A DNA stretch of 64,000 nucleotides from Lewinellaceae bacterium (GCA_020636325.1 JACJYC010000013.1:62001-126000), one strand, 5' to 3'. Counted from the first letter of the stretch, positions 1 to 8,777 are shown. The notes: generated by a model not told the origin, from the letters alone. Made by a program: numbers and translations.

Positions 1-480
1 CGTCCTTCAGTCGGTCAGCCTAATCCAATCATTCGGATTAATCGACTTAATCGGTCCAATTTTTCGATTCCTCAATTCCTCAATTCCTCAATTCCTCGAT
101 TTTTCGATTTTTCGATTCTTCGATTTTTCGATTGAAACGATTGAAACGATTGAAACGATTGATCGAATTATTTAAAAACCCCATATCTGACCTTTGCCGC
201 ACGGGAAAGGGCCACTCCCGAATAATTAGGGGCCCGTCCAAAAACGACGGCAAACTGCCAAACTTTTTACCGGACGGCGGTCGTTTTATTCGTAACGCTT
301 CAAAATTCTCATTTTTCCTACCCAGTAAATAGACCTGAAAACGTTGAATAGATATGAAATCGGCTGAATTGTCGCACAACGGCAATTCCGGCCCGGTCTT
401 GCATTGAAAATCATTGTATTTTAGTTATTTAACTCTTTTGGCAATAACGGTATAACCATAAGTTCTCAAAAACGACAGAG
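1..480. other. Gene-free region upstream of the first DUF1800 gene
   Basis: I see no credible gene here; the short open frames cover simple repeats and match no family I know. The region holds an 8-9 bp tandem array (about 55-165) and a potential RNA structure at 234-287: AAAACGAC (241-248) can pair with GTCGTTTT (280-287), or CCGTCC (234-239) with GGACGG (272-277). I could not find a clean TAnnTTTG promoter box, so where transcription of the downstream gene starts is unknown. Confidence 0.6.
55..165. repeat. 8-9 bp tandem array (ATTCCTCA / ATTTTTCG / ATTGAAACG)
   Basis: Four ATTCCTC-type units, then four ATTTTTCG-type units, then three ATTGAAACG units, giving period 8 changing to 9. The reverse complement (AATCGAAGA, AATCGAAAA) is the same unit family as the array at 30037-30205, and the GAGGAATC unit recurs after atpG at 46454-46510. 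The array is AT-rich and noncoding. Confidence 0.85.
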
Positions 481-2127
481 ATGAGTAATTCGACTACCCT
501 TACTTACCCGTTGTCCGCTCCGCCGGTCGTATTATCGGGGCTTGAGCCCTATTCAGGCCCGTGGGAATACGAACAGGCGGCACATTTGCTGCGGCGGACC
601 ACTTTCGGCCCAACCCGGGCCGTCATCCGGCAGGCCGTCGACCAGGGATTGGCGGCCACGATTGAACAGTTATTCGACGACCTGCCGATGCCGGAACCGC
701 CGGTCAATCCGGCATACGACAGCGATCCCAACGTAGCCATCGGCGAATCATGGGTGGATAAAGGCTATTCGTCGCCCAATCCGCCCGATGAAATGGAATA
801 CCGCGAACGGAGCCTTTTCGCCTGGACGATCGGACAAATGATGAACGAAGAGATCTCCATCCGGGAAAAACTCACCTTGTTCTGGCACAATCATTTTCCG
901 ATCGCCGCCATTGAAGACCCGCGTTACATGTACCGGTACATCACGACGCTGCGCGCCCACGCCTGGGGAAATTTCAAGGAACTGGCCAAGGCGATCACCA
1001 TCGATCCTTCCATGCTGATCTACCTGAACGGCAACCGCAACAGTTTCGAAGCGCCGAATGAAAACTACGCCCGCGAACTGCTGGAGCTGTTTACCATCGG
1101 GAAAGGCCCCTCTGCCGGCCCCGGCGACTATACCAACTACACCGAACACGACGTACGCGAGATGGCGCGCGTCCTTTCCGGTTGGGAGGACTACGGCTTC
1201 ACTGCGGAGGAGCCCGACAGCGAGGTCGGCGCCGAATTCAAGCCGGAAAAACACGATACGGGCACGAAGACCCTCTCGCACCGGTTCGGCAACAAGACCA
1301 TCACCAATATGGGCGAGGACGAATACAGCCACCTGATCGACGTTATTTTCGAGCAGGACCAGGTCGCCCGCTTCATCGCCCGCCGGCTGTACATCTGGTT
1401 TGTCGATTACAAGATCGAAGAAGACGCCGAAACCGATGTGATCGGCGCCATGGCCCAGATCCTGATCGACAACAATTATGAGATCAAACCGGCCTTGCAG
1501 ACGCTGTTCGGCAGCCAGCATTTTTTTGATATGCGCAACAAGGGCCTCATGATCAAAAATCCGATCGACTTCCTGTTGTCCATCTACAAACCGCTGGAGA
1601 TCAGCCTGCCCGAGCCCACCGACCAAAAATACGACGCCTGGTACCGCGTATTCGGATTTGCCGATGAAATGAAGATGAGCTATTTTCAGGTGCCCGAGGT
1701 AGCCGGCTGGGATTCCTACTACCGCGAGCCGCTTTTCTACCGGCTCTGGATCAACTCCACTACCCTGCCCATCCGGATGCGGATCTCGGAAACGCTGATC
1801 ATGGAGGGGTATTTCCCCTTCGGCGCCAACGGTCCCAAAATGCACCCGGACCTGCTGGGCATCATCGCCACCTTCAGCAATCCGACCAACCCGAATGTAG
1901 TGATTGACGAATTCGCACAGATCCTGTTGCCGATGCCGATCACCGACGGGCAAAAAGCGGCGCTCAAGGAGCTGTTGATCCCGGGTCTCCCGGATTTTGA
2001 ATGGACCCTGGAATACGGAGAATACGCCGCCAATCCGGACAATTCCGACCTGGCCAACGCCATTGACGAGAAGGTCAGGATCATGGTCAAGACCATGTTG
2101 TCCATGGCGGAATTCTACCTGAGCTGA
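481..2127 (+). CDS. DUF1800 family protein
   Basis: A 548-residue member of the DUF1800 family, whose biochemical role is unknown. Family hallmarks are visible: HLLRRTTFGPT near residues 35-45, a FWHNHF motif near 137, and NENYARELLELFTIG near 193-207, followed by the region leading to the typical LSGW motif. There is no clear N-terminal signal peptide. The gene is followed after 51 nt by a DUF1501 gene, the usual genomic partner of this family, so the two are probably co-transcribed and work together at or beyond the cell envelope. The ATG at 481 gives a normal family length. A second DUF1800/DUF1501 pair lies at 49211-51958. Family assignment is firm; function is unknown. Confidence 0.9.
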   Translation: MSNSTTLTYPLSAPPVVLSGLEPYSGPWEYEQAAHLLRRTTFGPTRAVIRQAVDQGLAATIEQLFDDLPMPEPPVNPAYDSDPNVAIGESWVDKGYSSPNPPDEMEYRERSLFAWTIGQMMNEEISIREKLTLFWHNHFPIAAIEDPRYMYRYITTLRAHAWGNFKELAKAITIDPSMLIYLNGNRNSFEAPNENYARELLELFTIGKGPSAGPGDYTNYTEHDVREMARVLSGWEDYGFTAEEPDSEVGAEFKPEKHDTGTKTLSHRFGNKTITNMGEDEYSHLIDVIFEQDQVARFIARRLYIWFVDYKIEEDAETDVIGAMAQILIDNNYEIKPALQTLFGSQHFFDMRNKGLMIKNPIDFLLSIYKPLEISLPEPTDQKYDAWYRVFGFADEMKMSYFQVPEVAGWDSYYREPLFYRLWINSTTLPIRMRISETLIMEGYFPFGANGPKMHPDLLGIIATFSNPTNPNVVIDEFAQILLPMPITDGQKAALKELLIPGLPDFEWTLEYGEYAANPDNSDLANAIDEKVRIMVKTMLSMAEFYLS

Positions 2128-2178
2128 TCAACAGCCCTATTTGTCATCCTTATTATTATCTCCCTCATTGCTGAAAAA

Positions 2179-3738
2179 ATGAAAAGAAGACAATTCATCA
2201 GAAATGCCGGCGCTGCCGTCAGCATACCTATGTTGTTAAACGGATTCCGGTTGTCAGCCCTCAGCAAGCCCTTGCTGTTCAACGGCGTCAATGACGAAAC
2301 GGACCGGGTGCTCGTCCTCATCCAGCTCAACGGCGGCAACGACGGCCTCAACATGGTATTGCCGCTCGATCAATATGCCAGTCTGCATATCGCCCGTCCC
2401 AATATCATCATCCCGGAAAGCGCGGCCCTTCAGATCACGGATACCGTAGGCCTGCACCCGGAAATGACGGGTATGAATTCGCTCTATCACCAGGGCAAAC
2501 TCGAGGTCATCCAAAGCGTAGGCTATCCCAACCAAAACCGGTCCCATTTCAGATCGATGGAAATATTCTCCACCGGATCGCCCGCCGACGAGTTCTGGAA
2601 TACCGGCTGGATGGGCCGTTATTTCGACGACAACTACCCGGGCTTCCCGGAAGGATATCCCAGCGGAGAAAACCCGGATCCGTTCGCGATCACCATGGGC
2701 TATTCCGTGTCGGCTACCTGCCAGGGACAGGCCGCCAACTTCAGCATGACCCTGAATGACCCCTTCAACCTCAGCCAGATCCCCGAAAATGACGGCAGCG
2801 AGATCCTCGACACCCGATACGGAGAAGAACTGGCCTACCTGCTGGCCATCATCCGCCAGACCAACCGGTACTCCGAACGGATCGAACTGGCCGCCAACAA
2901 CGGGCACAATATGGCGCAATACCCGTCGACCGGCCTCGCCCGGCAGCTCAAGAACATCGCGCTGCTCATTTCCGGCGGCCTGCAGACCAAGGTATACGTC
3001 GCCAGCCTCGGCGGGTTCGATACGCATGCCGGTCAGGTAGAGGACGGCGATCCGACCTCCGGCTCCCATGCCGAACTGCTCAAAACCCTGTCGGACGCCG
3101 TAAAAGCCTTCCAGGACGATCTGCAGGCGCAAGGCCTCGAAGAACGCGTCATCGGCATGACCTTCTCGGAATTCGGCCGCCAGATCCGGTCGAACGAAAG
3201 CCTGGGTACCGACCACGGCACGGCTGCGCCGCTGATCATGTTCGGCTCCTGCGTCAAACCGCAGGTCTACGGCGACAACCCGGAGATCCCGTTCAACGTC
3301 GATGTGCAGGAAGCCCTGCCCATGCAGAATGACTTCCGGGATGTGTACGGGTCGATCCTGATGGACTGGTTCGGCGTGCCCGAAAGCGATGTGCGGACCA
3401 TGATGCATCCGGAATTCACCCCGCTGCCCATTGTCAGTTGCAGCCTGATCTCGGACACGCGGTCGCCGGAAACGGACGACGGGCTGGCCGTCAGGAATTT
3501 CCCGAATCCGTTCCAGGATTGGTCGACGATTGCCTTTACTTCCCCGAAGGAAGACTGGGTGCGCCTGAGCGTTTTTGACGCCTTCGGCAGCGAAGTGGCT
3601 GAATTGGTGAACAAGAAATTAAGCGCGGGCGAGCACGAGGTGCGCTTTGAGGGCAGGAACCTTCCGGCCGGAAGTTATTACTATCGCCTGATGATCGGCA
3701 ATACGCAGAAGACGAAATTGATGATCAAGGCGAGATGA
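2179..3738 (+). CDS. DUF1501 family exported protein with type IX secretion sorting domain
   Basis: A 519-residue DUF1501 protein. The N-terminus (MKRRQFIRNAGAAVSIPML) looks like a Tat or Sec export signal. Core motifs are GGNDGLN near 52-58, GFDTHA near 278, FSEFGRQ near 329 and TDHGT near 344, the sulfatase/phosphatase-like fold signature of DUF1501. The last 80 residues, beginning with NFPNPF near 440 and containing LSVFDAFG and LPAGSYYYRL, form a type A type IX secretion C-terminal sorting domain. The protein is therefore predicted to cross the outer membrane and be anchored or released. The partner DUF1800 gene lies 51 nt upstream. The paralogue at 49211-50410 lacks this tail. Function beyond the family is unknown. 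Confidence 0.92.
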   Translation: MKRRQFIRNAGAAVSIPMLLNGFRLSALSKPLLFNGVNDETDRVLVLIQLNGGNDGLNMVLPLDQYASLHIARPNIIIPESAALQITDTVGLHPEMTGMNSLYHQGKLEVIQSVGYPNQNRSHFRSMEIFSTGSPADEFWNTGWMGRYFDDNYPGFPEGYPSGENPDPFAITMGYSVSATCQGQAANFSMTLNDPFNLSQIPENDGSEILDTRYGEELAYLLAIIRQTNRYSERIELAANNGHNMAQYPSTGLARQLKNIALLISGGLQTKVYVASLGGFDTHAGQVEDGDPTSGSHAELLKTLSDAVKAFQDDLQAQGLEERVIGMTFSEFGRQIRSNESLGTDHGTAAPLIMFGSCVKPQVYGDNPEIPFNVDVQEALPMQNDFRDVYGSILMDWFGVPESDVRTMMHPEFTPLPIVSCSLISDTRSPETDDGLAVRNFPNPFQDWSTIAFTSPKEDWVRLSVFDAFGSEVAELVNKKLSAGEHEVRFEGRNLPAGSYYYRLMIGNTQKTKLMIKAR

Positions 3739-3742
3739 TCGG

Positions 3743-3789
3743 CAGTCGGCGGCCGTGAAGGGGCGATCCCGGATACCGGCTGCCGACTG
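3743..3789. other. Inverted repeat downstream of the DUF1501 gene
   Basis: CAGTCGGC (3743-3750) and GCCGACTG (3782-3789) form a perfect 8-bp inverted repeat with a 31-nt loop, starting a few bases after the stop codon. No T-run follows, so it is not a classical terminator. It could protect the 3' end of the mRNA. Confidence 0.45.
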
Positions 3790-3909
3790 TTTGCATATGC
3801 GGCGGGATGCCGGGAAGGGCGATATGCGGGTATATTGAACCAAACAGCGATTTAATCCGTATAAATTATATAAGTCTCCTCTCCGGATTCCGCTGCATGA
3901 GATCTGTAT

Positions 3910-3954
3910 AAAAAAAAAGTGAGCGAACCGGGGGGGGAAAAATGGTCCGCTCAC
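3910..3954 (-). terminator. Rho-independent terminator of the polysaccharide locus
   Basis: On the minus strand GTGAGCGGACC and GGTTCGCTCAC form an 11-position stem with one mismatch around a C-rich loop, followed directly by nine T residues (3918 down to 3910). It lies 55 nt beyond the stop codon of the last minus-strand polysaccharide gene, where the end of a long transcript is expected. Confidence 0.8.
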
Positions 3955-3986
3955 GAAAAAATGATAGATTGTAATGATAATCGTTC

Positions 3987-4013
3987 AGGCCGCTGACCGG
4001 CCTTTTATTTTAT
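3987..4013 (+). terminator. Possible terminator for the plus-strand DUF1501 gene
   Basis: AGGCCG and CGGCCT pair around CTGAC, followed on the plus strand by a T-rich stretch (TTTATTTTATT). It overlaps the last codon of the convergent formyltransferase gene. The position, 250 nt after the DUF1501 stop, is far, so the call is tentative. Confidence 0.4.
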
Positions 4014-5005
4014 TCCGGCACGTCAAAAAATCCTTGTCCGTTCCTTTCGAATTTCCTGACCGTGAGTCCGTTGTTATGAAACTTCATTCCCCGCGCCGGG
4101 GCGACTTCGGATTCAAAGGCATTGACGAGCAATAACCCGCCGTAGGCCTTGACCAGGAATTTGCCGCTTTCGAAAACAGCGGCGATCTCCCCGACCGGGC
4201 AGCGGTCATATCCGAAATCATGGGCGTCAAAGACCTGTGCGTCCAACAGCACCATTTTCCGGTCGCCGATAAAGCTGAAAGCGCCGTTGAACGGCCGGGT
4301 AACGGCCCGGACGAACCGTTCGAGCTGATGCACATCCAGGTTCCAGTCGATGAGGCTGTCATCCGGCGTTCTTTTCGGGTAATAGGTCGGCTCAACGGAG
4401 GAATCCTGGGAGGTGAGCGAGAATTCGTTCCTGACCAGCTTTTCGATGTTCCGCTCCACGAGGTATTTCATGGCCAGCGTGTTCTTGAAATGCATGGTCT
4501 CCGCCGTATCGCGAGGGGTGATCTGAAATTTGAAGGTGTCTGCGATATCCCCCGAATCGACGCCGGGGTCGTACCGGAAAAGGTTGGTATAAAAGATCTG
4601 CCGGCCTTCGATGATCGACCAGTTCATGGGCGAACGCCCGCGGCCCAGCGGCAGGTTCATGGAGCTGCCGTGCATGCCGAACGCGCCGACCGTCAGCCCG
4701 GACAATACCTCGGCAGGTATCAGGCGCTGCCAGCCGATCACAAAGGCGATATCGATCTTCAGGGACCGGATATGCGCCTGGTCGTCGGGATGTTTCAGGG
4801 AATAGTAGCGGGCCTGGTACACTTCGATCCCCCGGGCTTCGGCCGCCGCTTTAAGGTCACAGTAGTCGGCGACATCGTGCTTTTCGCCCCCCGCCGGATC
4901 AATGGTGATCAGGTAGCGGATGGGGTGAGGGATGTTCAGGTTATCAAGCAGGAACTGCGTGGTGGCCTTGCAACCGAAGACCGCAATTTGATCAAAGACT
5001 GGCAT
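4010..5005 (-). CDS. Formyltransferase-like protein (candidate sugar N-formyltransferase)
   Basis: A 331-residue protein with the methionyl-tRNA formyltransferase fold. Residues 105-155 carry MHGSSMNLPLGRGRSPMNW and DPGVDSGDI, the usual catalytic region, followed by a C-terminal domain with YYPKRTPDDSLIDW and RPFNGAFSFI as in Fmt and ArnA. In the family the catalytic triad is N-x-H...D; here it reads G110-M111-H112...D150, so the Asn is replaced by Gly. It is the last gene of the polysaccharide locus, overlaps the upstream gene by 14 nt and precedes a strong terminator. Context argues for N-formylation of an amino sugar such as a 4-amino-4,6-dideoxy sugar rather than Met-tRNA; this is inference, and the missing Asn leaves activity uncertain. 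Confidence 0.72.
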   Translation of the reverse strand: MPVFDQIAVFGCKATTQFLLDNLNIPHPIRYLITIDPAGGEKHDVADYCDLKAAAEARGIEVYQARYYSLKHPDDQAHIRSLKIDIAFVIGWQRLIPAEVLSGLTVGAFGMHGSSMNLPLGRGRSPMNWSIIEGRQIFYTNLFRYDPGVDSGDIADTFKFQITPRDTAETMHFKNTLAMKYLVERNIEKLVRNEFSLTSQDSSVEPTYYPKRTPDDSLIDWNLDVHQLERFVRAVTRPFNGAFSFIGDRKMVLLDAQVFDAHDFGYDRCPVGEIAAVFESGKFLVKAYGGLLLVNAFESEVAPARGMKFHNNGLTVRKFERNGQGFFDVPE

Positions 5006-5717
5006 AGACTTCCCGGAAAGGGACGCAATTGTTAAAAAATTCGGATTTCAGGAATTCCTTGCGCTGGTTGTAATAGGCGACCAGCTTGTCGGTATTGCTG
5101 GCCCCGTCGACCATCCACCAGACCGGGTGAATGAGCACGTGCAAGGATTGTTTGGCGGCAAACTCAGGCGATTCAAACGGATGTCCGAACCGCCATACCC
5201 CCGTTGAATCGGAAAAGTATTTGACCTCCTTGAAATACTTCGTCTGATACGTATGTTCAACCCCCATGATGGGCGCGTCGAACTGCAGGAAGAAATCATT
5301 CGGCCGGTGCAGGCTGATGATGTCCACCCCCGTAGCGAAACAGGCGTCGAAAACTGCGATTTCCCGCTTCAGCCCTTCGTGAAAATCCTCATAGATCACC
5401 GGATCGAAGTGGATGCTGACCGTATGCCCCAGTTCGCGGATCTGGAGGACGTTCTCAAAATCCTGCGGCGAAAAGATGTTGTAAAAGTGGGATCGCAACA
5501 GGAAAAAATAGGTCGCCTTGATCCCCAGCGCGGCTTCCGTACGGGCGGCCTCCAGGGCAAAATGCGTATCGAAATCGATATCGTGCCGCAAGGCAAGCTG
5601 GCTGCCGGCCTTGTCCATTTCCTTGAAAAATACAAAATCGTAACCCTGGCGCAGGAACCCTTCCAATAGGGTATGGTACGAGCCCAGGTGATTCTTGACA
5701 GAACTCCCCATGTGCAA
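4992..5717 (-). CDS. Polysaccharide deacetylase-like protein (WbmS-type, divergent CE4)
   Basis: A 241-residue protein with a divergent carbohydrate esterase 4 / NodB-like fold. Instead of TFDDG it has LRHDIDFD (residues 43-50), followed by GIKATYFFLL (65-74) and the metal-site-like histidine in VSIHFDP (H103). This pattern fits the deacetylase-like proteins seen in O-antigen and capsule clusters. It overlaps the formyltransferase gene by 14 nt, so the two are probably translationally coupled. A second ATG two codons in (5711) is an equally possible start. The substrate is unknown; removal of an N-acetyl group before formylation is a reasonable guess only. Confidence 0.7.
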   Translation of the reverse strand: MHMGSSVKNHLGSYHTLLEGFLRQGYDFVFFKEMDKAGSQLALRHDIDFDTHFALEAARTEAALGIKATYFFLLRSHFYNIFSPQDFENVLQIRELGHTVSIHFDPVIYEDFHEGLKREIAVFDACFATGVDIISLHRPNDFFLQFDAPIMGVEHTYQTKYFKEVKYFSDSTGVWRFGHPFESPEFAAKQSLHVLIHPVWWMVDGASNTDKLVAYYNQRKEFLKSEFFNNCVPFREVYASL

Positions 5718-5741
5718 TGATCAATTAAAAGAGCGGAAAAA

Positions 5742-6860
5742 TTACTTGCTCCTTACCCGTTTTAGAACAACATTGTAGATAAACCTGGTGAGGTAGCGGA
5801 TATCCGTACCCAGCGGATTGCGGTCGTAAGCCTGGAGGTAACGCCGTTCGATCTCCACCACGTCATCGATGGTTTTCGGGATCTCCACGTAAACCGGCGG
5901 GATCAGCCCGGGTTTGAACTTTTTGCGGAATTCCTGAAATTCCTTCGGGTACAGGCTCATGTAGTGCTGGCTGATGGGCCGGACGCCGAAGATCTTCAGG
6001 TCGCCCCTGATCAGGTTGTACAGCATGGGCAATTCATCGATCCAGAATTTGCGGAAGATATGGCCGACCGTGCTGATGCGCGGGTCGTCTTTCAGTTTTC
6101 CGCCGGATTGAAGCCCGTTTTTGCGGTACACAAAATCCTGGATATACTCCGAATACGGGTGCATCGTCCGGAATTTGTACACCTTGAAGATCTTGCCGTT
6201 CTTGCCTACCCTTCTCAGGCGGATCAGCGGCCCGTAGGAGGCATCGGTATTGTAAGCGGGAACACCTTGTTTCCGGGCGGCAAAATAGAGGCGTCCGTCG
6301 GCATAGTGCGTATCCTCCAGTTTGAAGCCGCAGGAATACAACCGGCCGTAGGTCTCCATTTCTGAGATGACCCGGTTGCGCCCAACCGTGAGCATGAAAT
6401 AATACTTTTTCAGATACGGCAATTTGGGCCATACCCTTTTGACCAGGAAGTCAAAAAAATAATAGAACCAGTTGAAGGGCCAGGTGTACTTGGCGAGCAG
6501 CCTTTTCTTGCGCAGCTCGGAGGTTTCCACGCAGCCGAACAACAACCCGTCGTGGCGCAGTTTGGCGTTGACGGATTCCAGGAACTTGTTGACATACCGG
6601 ATATCGTTCAAACGCTTCAGGTTGATGATGCAACCCATCCCGTTGTCATAATACCCGTTCCATGGATTGAGATTAATCAGGTTAACGGTCGAAGACGTTT
6701 CCAGAATGGCATGGTCTCCGACCTCATCCAGATCGGTAAATTCTTCGATAAACTGGACTACTTCATCTGGTACTTGTTTTGTGAGCGCCTCACGGTAGAG
6801 GTCGCCCTGTCGGAGTGCCTGCCGCAACACTCCGGGGGTTGGCGTAACATTAACTGCCAT
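5742..6860 (-). CDS. Initiating sugar-phosphate transferase with unusual soluble N-terminal region
   Basis: The C-terminal half (about 205-372) is a bacterial sugar transferase domain: KFRTM (229-233), DDPRIS (259-264), DELPML (275-280) and GVRP (292-295). This family transfers a sugar-1-phosphate to undecaprenyl phosphate and starts repeat-unit synthesis. The usual membrane helices are absent from the N-terminal 200 residues, which instead read like a degenerate methyltransferase-type fold (INLKRLNDIRYVNKFLESVN, then GLLFGCVETSELRKKR); one aromatic stretch (WPFNWFYYFFDFLVKRVW, 127-144) may touch the membrane. A 254-nt gap with a hairpin lies upstream, so it may have its own transcription start. 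The transferase call is firm; the N-terminal reading is inference. Confidence 0.85.
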   Translation of the reverse strand: MAVNVTPTPGVLRQALRQGDLYREALTKQVPDEVVQFIEEFTDLDEVGDHAILETSSTVNLINLNPWNGYYDNGMGCIINLKRLNDIRYVNKFLESVNAKLRHDGLLFGCVETSELRKKRLLAKYTWPFNWFYYFFDFLVKRVWPKLPYLKKYYFMLTVGRNRVISEMETYGRLYSCGFKLEDTHYADGRLYFAARKQGVPAYNTDASYGPLIRLRRVGKNGKIFKVYKFRTMHPYSEYIQDFVYRKNGLQSGGKLKDDPRISTVGHIFRKFWIDELPMLYNLIRGDLKIFGVRPISQHYMSLYPKEFQEFRKKFKPGLIPPVYVEIPKTIDDVVEIERRYLQAYDRNPLGTDIRYLTRFIYNVVLKRVRSK

Positions 6861-7027
6861 GTTTTGATAATTTTAATGTGACCTAAAAAAAACATACCTA
6901 AGCAGGAGGGTTGAAACGCAAAAGGTTGTAAAGGGAAGTGGATTGATGGGCAAGCGGATGTGACGGCCGCCTGCGGTTTCATGTTTTGATTGTTGCTAAT
7001 TTGTTGTACGTACTCAATCGGCGGAAG

Positions 7028-7053
7028 TTTCGGATCCGGGGGGTGATCCGAAA
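7028..7053. other. Perfect hairpin in the gap before the sugar transferase gene
   Basis: TTTCGGATC (7028-7036) and GATCCGAAA (7045-7053) form a perfect 9-bp stem around an 8-nt loop. Neither strand has a following T-run, so I do not call it a terminator. It lies 62 nt beyond the stop of the 7115-7885 gene and 168 nt before the next gene's start, and may stabilise the mRNA end or attenuate transcription. Confidence 0.5.
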
Positions 7054-7114
7054 GTAAATAAGTAAAGGGTAATGAAAATTTTCGCGTAAAATTTATTTCG
7101 ACAGTTGCTATTGC

Positions 7115-7885
7115 CTATGCGGGTGAAGGCCTGAAACGGATCAGCCAGTACTTCACGCTGTTTTTCAGGGTTTGGACCTGCTTTTCGCGCAACCAGAGCA
7201 GGTAGTCATCCGTCCACCGCTGCGGGTGGAAATTGATCATGACCGACTGCGGTAAAGCGCCGCGATCAATACAGTCAATGATTTCCGGCGTGCTGTGGAA
7301 AGACAGGCCAAAATGGTTGTCTACCTTGTCCCGGACGCTGACCTTGTGCCCGTCCCAGCGCCGGCCGGTATCCGTCAGGTAGAAGATCTTCCGGAAATCG
7401 AGGTCGAAATAGGGCTCTCCCGTCACGCCGTAATCCTGGTAACGATAGTGCCGCCAGACATCCTTGTTGTCGTATTTCGACCTGGGGCTGCCGTGCATGC
7501 AGATGGTGCTGACCGGTACGACCGACCGCAGTTTGTCCAGGTGTTTTTCAAACAGTTTGATGGCTTCGTGCGGATCGCCGCCGGCAAAATCCATGTCCTC
7601 ATAATGATAGCCGATCTCGTGGCCCATATCGTGGATCTCCCGGATCACCCCTTCGTCATAACTCTGGGGGACCATGCGGAAGTAGTAGGTCCCGACTATC
7701 CCTTTATCGTGTTGAAGCCGGGCAAACGCCAGCGAATGCAGCTTGCGGTCATCTACGTCGTGACGCAGCATGATCACCTTTTTCTCCGGTGCGCGCAGGT
7801 ATTGGGCGAACGTTTGGAACCGGTAGCCCGCCCTGAGCAGGGCATCCAGCAATTCGGTATACACTTCGACTGAAAAATCGCGCAT
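7115..7885 (-). CDS. Polysaccharide deacetylase-like protein (WbmS-type, divergent CE4)
   Basis: A 256-residue relative of the protein at 4992-5717. It has LRHDVDDRKLH (40-50), GIVGTYYFRM (62-71), HEIGYHYEDMDF (89-100, with two metal-ligand-like histidines) and STICMHGSPRSKYDNKD (about 133-149), matching divergent CE4 deacetylases of surface-polysaccharide loci. Its start codon overlaps the stop codon of the upstream deacetylase gene by one base (TGATG), so the pair is very likely translationally coupled. Substrate unknown; a role in trimming acetyl groups from the glycan or its precursor is inferred from the fold and location. Confidence 0.72.
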   Translation of the reverse strand: MRDFSVEVYTELLDALLRAGYRFQTFAQYLRAPEKKVIMLRHDVDDRKLHSLAFARLQHDKGIVGTYYFRMVPQSYDEGVIREIHDMGHEIGYHYEDMDFAGGDPHEAIKLFEKHLDKLRSVVPVSTICMHGSPRSKYDNKDVWRHYRYQDYGVTGEPYFDLDFRKIFYLTDTGRRWDGHKVSVRDKVDNHFGLSFHSTPEIIDCIDRGALPQSVMINFHPQRWTDDYLLWLREKQVQTLKNSVKYWLIRFRPSPA

Positions 7886-8634
7886 CAGACGTCTTGTTTT
7901 GATTCAATGAGATCGAGCGCCTTGTCAACGGTCAGCACATCCAATTGCCGCCTGGCGCATTCAGCGACGACCGCCTCGAAATAAGCGGGCGAACATCCGT
8001 ATTCGGACGGCTCATCCGCTACGTCATGGGTGTAAAAGACGAGCCAGGCCCGCTGTTCGGCCGCTTCGTCCATGAGCCGGAAGATCTCCTCCAGCGGCAT
8101 CCGGTTTTCGTACAGCTTTACGGTTTTCAGGTTGTACAGGTCGGTTTCCCCGACGTTCAGGCCGTGACCGATCCCCCGGGCGCTGCGATAATGCTCGCTC
8201 AGGTACTTTTTGACCGCCCTGGTTTGCGCCCCGAAGGGATAGGAAAAATTCTTAAACCGGTTTCCGGGGAGCAGGTCCATGAGCTGCTCCTGGTTTTGTT
8301 CGATATCCCGAACACTGTCCTCAAATCTTGTCTGGCTCAGGTCGATATGGCCCCTGGTATGACAAGCCAGCTCGTGCTGCTCGATCAGGGCTTTTTTCAT
8401 ATCCTGAAGGGTAAACCGGTTTTCGGCTTCTCTGCCGTCCATAAAGGACAGGGCGAGGTAAAATGTCCCCATAAACCCGTACCGGGTGAGGATTGCCCTG
8501 CCGTTCTCAAATGCGGAAACGGGCACATCATCAAACGTGAAGGTAACGACACACCGGTCCAGCCGGACGGTAATATGCCGTGCAAAGCTCACATTAGCCC
8601 ATTTGCGCTTTATGTATTTTATGTATTTGGTCAT
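7885..8634 (-). CDS. Polysaccharide deacetylase (CE4/NodB family)
   Basis: A 249-residue protein starting at MTKYIKYIKRKW. The open frame continues 65 codons upstream, but that part is only translated heptad repeat (LTTYDLQ units), so the ATG at 8634 is the credible start. CE4 motifs are TFTFDDVP (31-38; the usual TFDDG has Val for Gly), CHTRGHIDLS (91-100, the two metal histidines) and NFSYPFGAQ further on. It overlaps the next gene by one base and is preceded by a repeat-filled gap of about 330 nt. It probably deacetylates the locus polysaccharide; whether it is cytoplasmic or exported is unclear because no signal peptide is visible. Confidence 0.8.
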   Translation of the reverse strand: MTKYIKYIKRKWANVSFARHITVRLDRCVVTFTFDDVPVSAFENGRAILTRYGFMGTFYLALSFMDGREAENRFTLQDMKKALIEQHELACHTRGHIDLSQTRFEDSVRDIEQNQEQLMDLLPGNRFKNFSYPFGAQTRAVKKYLSEHYRSARGIGHGLNVGETDLYNLKTVKLYENRMPLEEIFRLMDEAAEQRAWLVFYTHDVADEPSEYGCSPAYFEAVVAECARRQLDVLTVDKALDLIESKQDV

Positions 8635-8643
8635 GCTGGTTTT

Positions 8644-8777
8644 AGTTGTAAGTTGTAAGTTGTAAGTCGTAAGTTGTAAGTCGTAAGTTGTAAGTTGTAA
8701 GTCGTAAGTTGTAAGTCGGGTTCCTGAGCATAGCCGAAGGATAAGTTGTAAGTAGCGCCGCATCATCATGCGTCGAT
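8644..8777. repeat. Heptad array (AAGTTGT/AAGTCGT) ending in a hairpin
   Basis: About ten 7-bp units AAGTTGT or AAGTCGT run from 8644 to 8717, are interrupted by a 25-bp GC-richer insert (8717-8742), resume for two units and end in an imperfect hairpin at 8754-8777 (AGCGCCGCAT, loop CATC, ATGCGTCGAT). The same unit recurs at 32424-32443 and 60337-60386, and the hairpin has a structural twin at 32444-32467. The array fills the region upstream of the deacetylase start. Confidence 0.88.

Noticed and set aside
748..1953. 401-codon minus-strand open frame opposite the first DUF1800 gene, and similar long antisense frames at 2254-3408, 9909-11309, 34149-36491, 37301-39139 and 43881-45539
   Set aside because: They mirror real genes on the other strand with strong family motifs; GC-rich codon usage leaves the antisense frame open.
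3739..4009. Small gene between the DUF1501 and formyltransferase genes (minus frame 3619-3954)
   Set aside because: The frame covers the terminator hairpin and the end of the DUF1501 gene and shows no similarity to anything I know.
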